64,000 bases of DNA from Garcia nutans (Eukaryota; Streptophyta; Magnoliopsida; Malpighiales; Euphorbiaceae), in assembly GCA_947685225.1 (NCBI GenBank), contig CANTUV010000026.1:51607501-51671500 (forward strand), in the 5' to 3' direction. This document shows positions 60,485 through 64,000 of this stretch, one piece after another (the stretch's first letter is position 1; each line of letters starts with the position of its first letter). The position numbers and the translations under genes are program-made. Under the pieces are notes generated by a model. It did no database searches. It saw nothing but the letters and a program-made list of their open reading frames with translations, and was not told the origin of the DNA.

Positions 60485-63400
60485 ATGGATTGTTGTGTAA
60501 TGATTTGGAATGTACAAGGTTTGGGCTTTAGCAACACTGCTTCTGTTGTTAAAGATTTTGTCAAGCAGTATAAGGTCTCTGTTCTTATTCTCTTAGAAAC
60601 TAGAATAAGTGGTAGAGGAGTTGACATTGTTATTCGTAATCTTGGTTTTGCACACTCATTTCGAGTGGAAGCAGTAGGATTTTCTGGAGGCCTTTGGATC
60701 TTATGTTGTGATTCTGTTCTAATTGATGTGATTTCATACTCATATCAGATTATCAACCTCAAAATGAAATTTCTGGATACTCTAGAATTTATTTTTTCGG
60801 CTATTTATGCTGAATGTAGAAAGAGTTTATGGGAGCAGTTGTATCATTTTTCTAATGTCTTCTCTGGCAAATGGTGTTTAGCTGGTGACTTTAATTCTTT
60901 TCTTCACTCTCATGAAAAGCTAGGTGGGTCGGCCAGAGGTAGTAAACCATGCCCTCTTTTTCAAAACAGTGTTCATTCTTGTAGGTTGGTGGACCTCGGT
61001 TTTAGAGGGCCGAAAGTTACTTGGCAAATAGGTAGTGTGTTTGAATGTTTGGACAGGGTGCTGTGTAATCTAAATTGGAGAATTCTTTTGATAAGGCTTA
61101 TGTTCAGTACCTCCCAAGAGTCGGCTCTGATCACCGACCCCTCCTTCTTGCTTTGAATAATCTAGTGGTTGATAATAGACGAGCTCCCTTTTGCTTTCTT
61201 GCTCCATGGTTACTTCATAAGGAGTTTAAAAATTTTGTGAAGCAAAATTGACTGCGAAGATATTTCTGTTTCTATGCATGATTTTGCAGTTAAAGTAGGT
61301 GATTGGAATACAGAGGTTTTTGGAAATGTGTTTTACAGAAAGAAAAAACTCATAGCCAGAATTCAGGGCATTGAAAAGGCCCCAGAATCACATCCATCTG
61401 CTTTTTTTGAAAAAGCTAGAAGGGGAGCTCAGGTTAGACTATGAATTGGTTCTTAATCGGGAAGAACTGTATTGGAAACAAAAGTCACAGTCAGAGCAGA
61501 TATAGTACGGGGATCGAAATACTACTTTGGAAAAAGCTTATGATAGGCTTCGATGGGACTTTATTTATGATTCTTTGATCGATGGAGGCTTCCTTAATTA
61601 ATTAATTAAAGTGTTGGTGAACAATTGAAAAGCAAGCAACTCAAATTTAGCATGGAACAAGATTGTTTCTGACAACTTTAAACCTTCGAGAGGAGTTAGC
61701 CAAGGTGACCCTCTCTCACCCTCTTTGTTTGTCCTTGCATGGAAAGATTGTCTCATGGTATCAATAATGTTGTTGCAGAGGGTATTTGGAAACCAATTCG
61801 ATTGGGGAAGAAAGGATACCCTTTATCTCATTTGTTTTTCGCGGACGATTTGGTTCTCTTCGTGGGGGCATCTTTAGTTCAAATAAGTGTTGTGATGGAT
61901 GTATTAGATGACTTTTGCACTTGTTCTGGTCAAAAAGTTAATAAAAAAAGATGGCCTTTTGTGTTTCTAAAAATGTTCATTCGGAATTGGCTACCGAGAT
62001 TAGTCGCCTCACCAATTTTAAGCTAACGGACAACTTGGGTCGTTATTTGGGAGTTCCAATTTTGCATGGTAGATCTGGACAAAAATATTTTGCTTATTTT
62101 GTGGATAAGATTCGAAGCAGGTTGAGTGGGTGGAAGGCTAATTTTTTTTATCTCTGGTCTGTTGCATTACGTTGGTGTAATCAGTCATAATGTCTATTCC
62201 CTCCTATATTATGCAGGCTGCAGTTCTTCCTATGCAAATCTGTGATTAGATTGAAGCTCTTTGCCGAAAATTCTTATGGGGGTGTAGTGATGGGAGTAAT
62301 AAAATTCATCTAGTGAATTGGGACAAGTTGTGTTTGCCCAAGGAAAGAGGGGGAGTTGGTTTGCACTGCATGCGGTTTACGAATCAAGCTTTCATTTTGA
62401 AACTCTGCTGGAGGTTCATTCGAGAACCTGACTCTCTTTGGGTCCATGTTTTAAGAGGAACTATAAAGTGTCCAAAGGTCCTCCCTCCATCCCTTCTCAA
62501 TCCTCATCTCTTTGGAGGAGCTTTTGCAAGAATTGGGTTTTATTGAATGGCAATAGTTGATAGTCAATTGGCAATGTCAGCTCAGCTTGTTTTTGGACGG
62601 ATTGTTGGTTGGATGATAAGTCTTTAAGTCTATATGCTTATGGGGATATCTCGGCTCATTCTTTGGATTGGAAAGTTAGTGATGCCTGTGATTCTAACGG
62701 GTCCTAGAATTGGAGTTTGTTGAATGATTGTTTGCCTACATTTGCTCTGATAAAACTTTCATGTATGCCACCAAGGTCAAACTTGGGTCAAGATGTTCGT
62801 TTTTGGAGGTACACCACTAATGGAAACTATTCTATCGCCTCTAGTTATAATGTTATTGTGGATTTTAATGGCTTCTCGGCAAATAATTTATGGAAGTTGG
62901 TTTGGGGATGGTGTGGCCCACAGAAAATCAAATGCTTCCTATGGTTATGTGGAATTAATCGACTGCTTACAGATGAAGAAAGAACCAGAAGACATCTCAC
63001 CCTTGAGGATAGATGTGTTTTGTGATCACTCAACTGAATCGGTGTTATATGTCTTAAGGGATATTCCTTAAGCTAGAAATGTTTGGATTTGCTTTATTAA
63101 ACCTGAATGTCTGGATAAATTTTTTGATTTGCCTCTTCTTTCATGGGTCAAAGCAAATCTTGAGAACTATTTTTCTTGTAAGAAGGAAGGTGATTGATCT
63201 TTTTTTTTTTTCGGTTATATATGTTGGTTCTTGTGGTACTGGAGAAATTCTCGTATATTTCGTAATGAGAGAGTGTCAATTTCGTCAAAGATAATTATCA
63301 TCTCAATAGCAACTCTAAGCTTGTATTGAGGTGCGAACTTCCCTTTCTAATTTTGGAGAGACTATATGTGTTAAAAAGGAAGCTCTCATCAGTTGGAAAG

Positions 63401-63830
63401 CTCCTAGAGTTGGCTAGATTGTTCTAAACTCAGATGGCGCTTTTCGCCGTAGAACAAATTAAGCATCTTGTGGCGATGTATTCTGTAATCATAATGGTTC
63501 TTGGCTAGGTGGCTTTTCACTGAAACTAGTCGAACATAATACTTATAGAGCTAAACTGTGGGACATTATGGTGTGTTTACAGGAAACTTGGGGGAAATGT
63601 TGGGGAAAGTCTCGATACATGTTGATAGCGCTAATGTCCTTCATGCAATTAATCAAGTGGAATATCGCAATGTTTTGCATTGAAACTTCATTGGCAGAAT
63701 TCGTTCTTTTTTATCTCAAGATTGGCAAGTGAAATTAACCCACATCTACATAGAAGCAAATTGCTTGGCAAATCATATGGCTAATATGGCCTTTGATCAG
63801 GTGAATAATTATTGTTTGCATGATTATGCT
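60485..63830 (+). pseudogene. L1 ORF2 (endonuclease, RT, RNase H), broken
   Basis: The endonuclease (60485-61110) starts MIWNVQGLG and keeps LLETRISG and LAGDFNSFL, both active-site blocks of the EEP fold. The linker reads up to GDRNTT (61521) and then jumps to LEKAYDRLRWDF, a reverse transcriptase palm motif, so the intervening finger region is deleted. Later pieces in changing frames: SRGVSQGDPLSPSLFV, FADDLVLFVG (catalytic FADD, about 61841), zf-RVT (VRFWRYTTNGNYSI ... KIKCFLWLCGINRL), and RNase H (HIYIEANCLANHMANMAF, about 63740). Many stops separate them. Confidence 0.88.
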
Positions 63831-63862
63831 CCTCCTACCTCAACGATGATTCTCTTAACTGA

Positions 63863-63946
63863 TTCTATTGGTGTTTATACCCTTAGATGGGTATCTAATT
63901 AGTGTTCTATTGGTGTTTATACCCTTAGATGGGTATTTAATTAGTG
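63863..63946. repeat. 42-bp tandem duplication in the LINE 3' end
   Basis: TTCTATTGGTGTTTATACCC ... AATTAGTG occurs at 63863-63904 and 63905-63946 with one difference, just before the A-rich tail. Confidence 0.9.
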
Positions 63947-64000
63947 TTCCGTTGGTTATTGTGTTTATTTTTATATCTATAAAAAAAGAGAGAGAAATAA

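Larger units (their letters stand above)
58545..64000 (+). mobile_element. L1-type LINE, long but decayed
   Basis: About 5.4 kb in L1 order: ORF1 (DUF4283-like plus zinc knuckle), endonuclease, reverse transcriptase, zf-RVT region, RNase H, then a 3' end with an A run and GA-rich tail at about 63980-64000. Multiple stops, frame shifts and one large deletion make it inactive. The 5' boundary is estimated from the ORF1 start (58581) and the change in base composition; the 3' end may lie just past the window. Confidence 0.9.

Noticed and set aside
1..64000. CRISPR arrays, bacterial operons or phage-type systems
   Set aside because: The window is intron-bearing plant nuclear DNA; no spaced direct-repeat arrays or prokaryotic gene arrangement were seen.

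Overview
The window is plant nuclear DNA, AT-rich, with genes split by short GT-AG introns, typical plant TATA boxes and many plant-type transposon relics. The gene content (type 2 metallothionein, alpha-expansin, three-repeat MYB3R factor, organelle RNase II with a transit peptide, plant-type rhomboid) and the density of AT-rich introns point to a core eudicot, most likely a rosid. The order cannot be fixed from sequence alone.

Layout. The left edge (1-830) holds, on the minus strand, what looks like the 5' end of an LTR retrotransposon: a TATA-bearing LTR-like segment, a poor primer-site match, and an open gag-like frame that runs off the window. A metallothionein gene follows (1781-2119, +). 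A complete 13-exon kinesin-10 gene lies on the minus strand (3625-7231); its last exon is in an 88-bp tandem duplication. From 7.4 to 16.2 kb I see no gene: an AT-rich degenerate satellite (7.6-9.4 kb), a foldback (12.3-12.75 kb) and small tandem duplications. A MYB3R transcription factor gene follows (17270-21706, + for the main coding part). After about 6 kb without a clear gene comes the 3' part of a rhomboid gene (28663-30811, +), whose first exon I cannot find. An intact 14-exon RNase II / RNR1 gene (31615-38819, +) carries a psbB plastid-DNA fragment in its last intron. The stretch 38.9-52.9 kb is gene-poor and holds a young, 5'-truncated RTE-type LINE with perfect target duplications, an L1 RNase H relic and two MITE-like inverted-repeat elements. 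A complete alpha-expansin gene sits at 53128-54970 (+). The right end (about 58.5-64 kb) is a long, decayed L1-type LINE with an internal deletion.

How the genes may work together. The kinesin-10 gene has two perfect M-phase (MSA, YCYAACGGYYA) matches within about 200 bp upstream of its start. The MYB3R gene encodes the class of factor that binds MSA, and its own upstream region is rich in AACGG cores. That gives a plausible regulatory link between two neighbouring genes, but it is inference. I found no gene cluster that I would call a new biological system. The most informative novelties are a LINE insertion whose 5' junction carries an inverted copy of its own flank, a GC-AG intron inside the MYB repeat region, and the duplication at the end of the kinesin gene.
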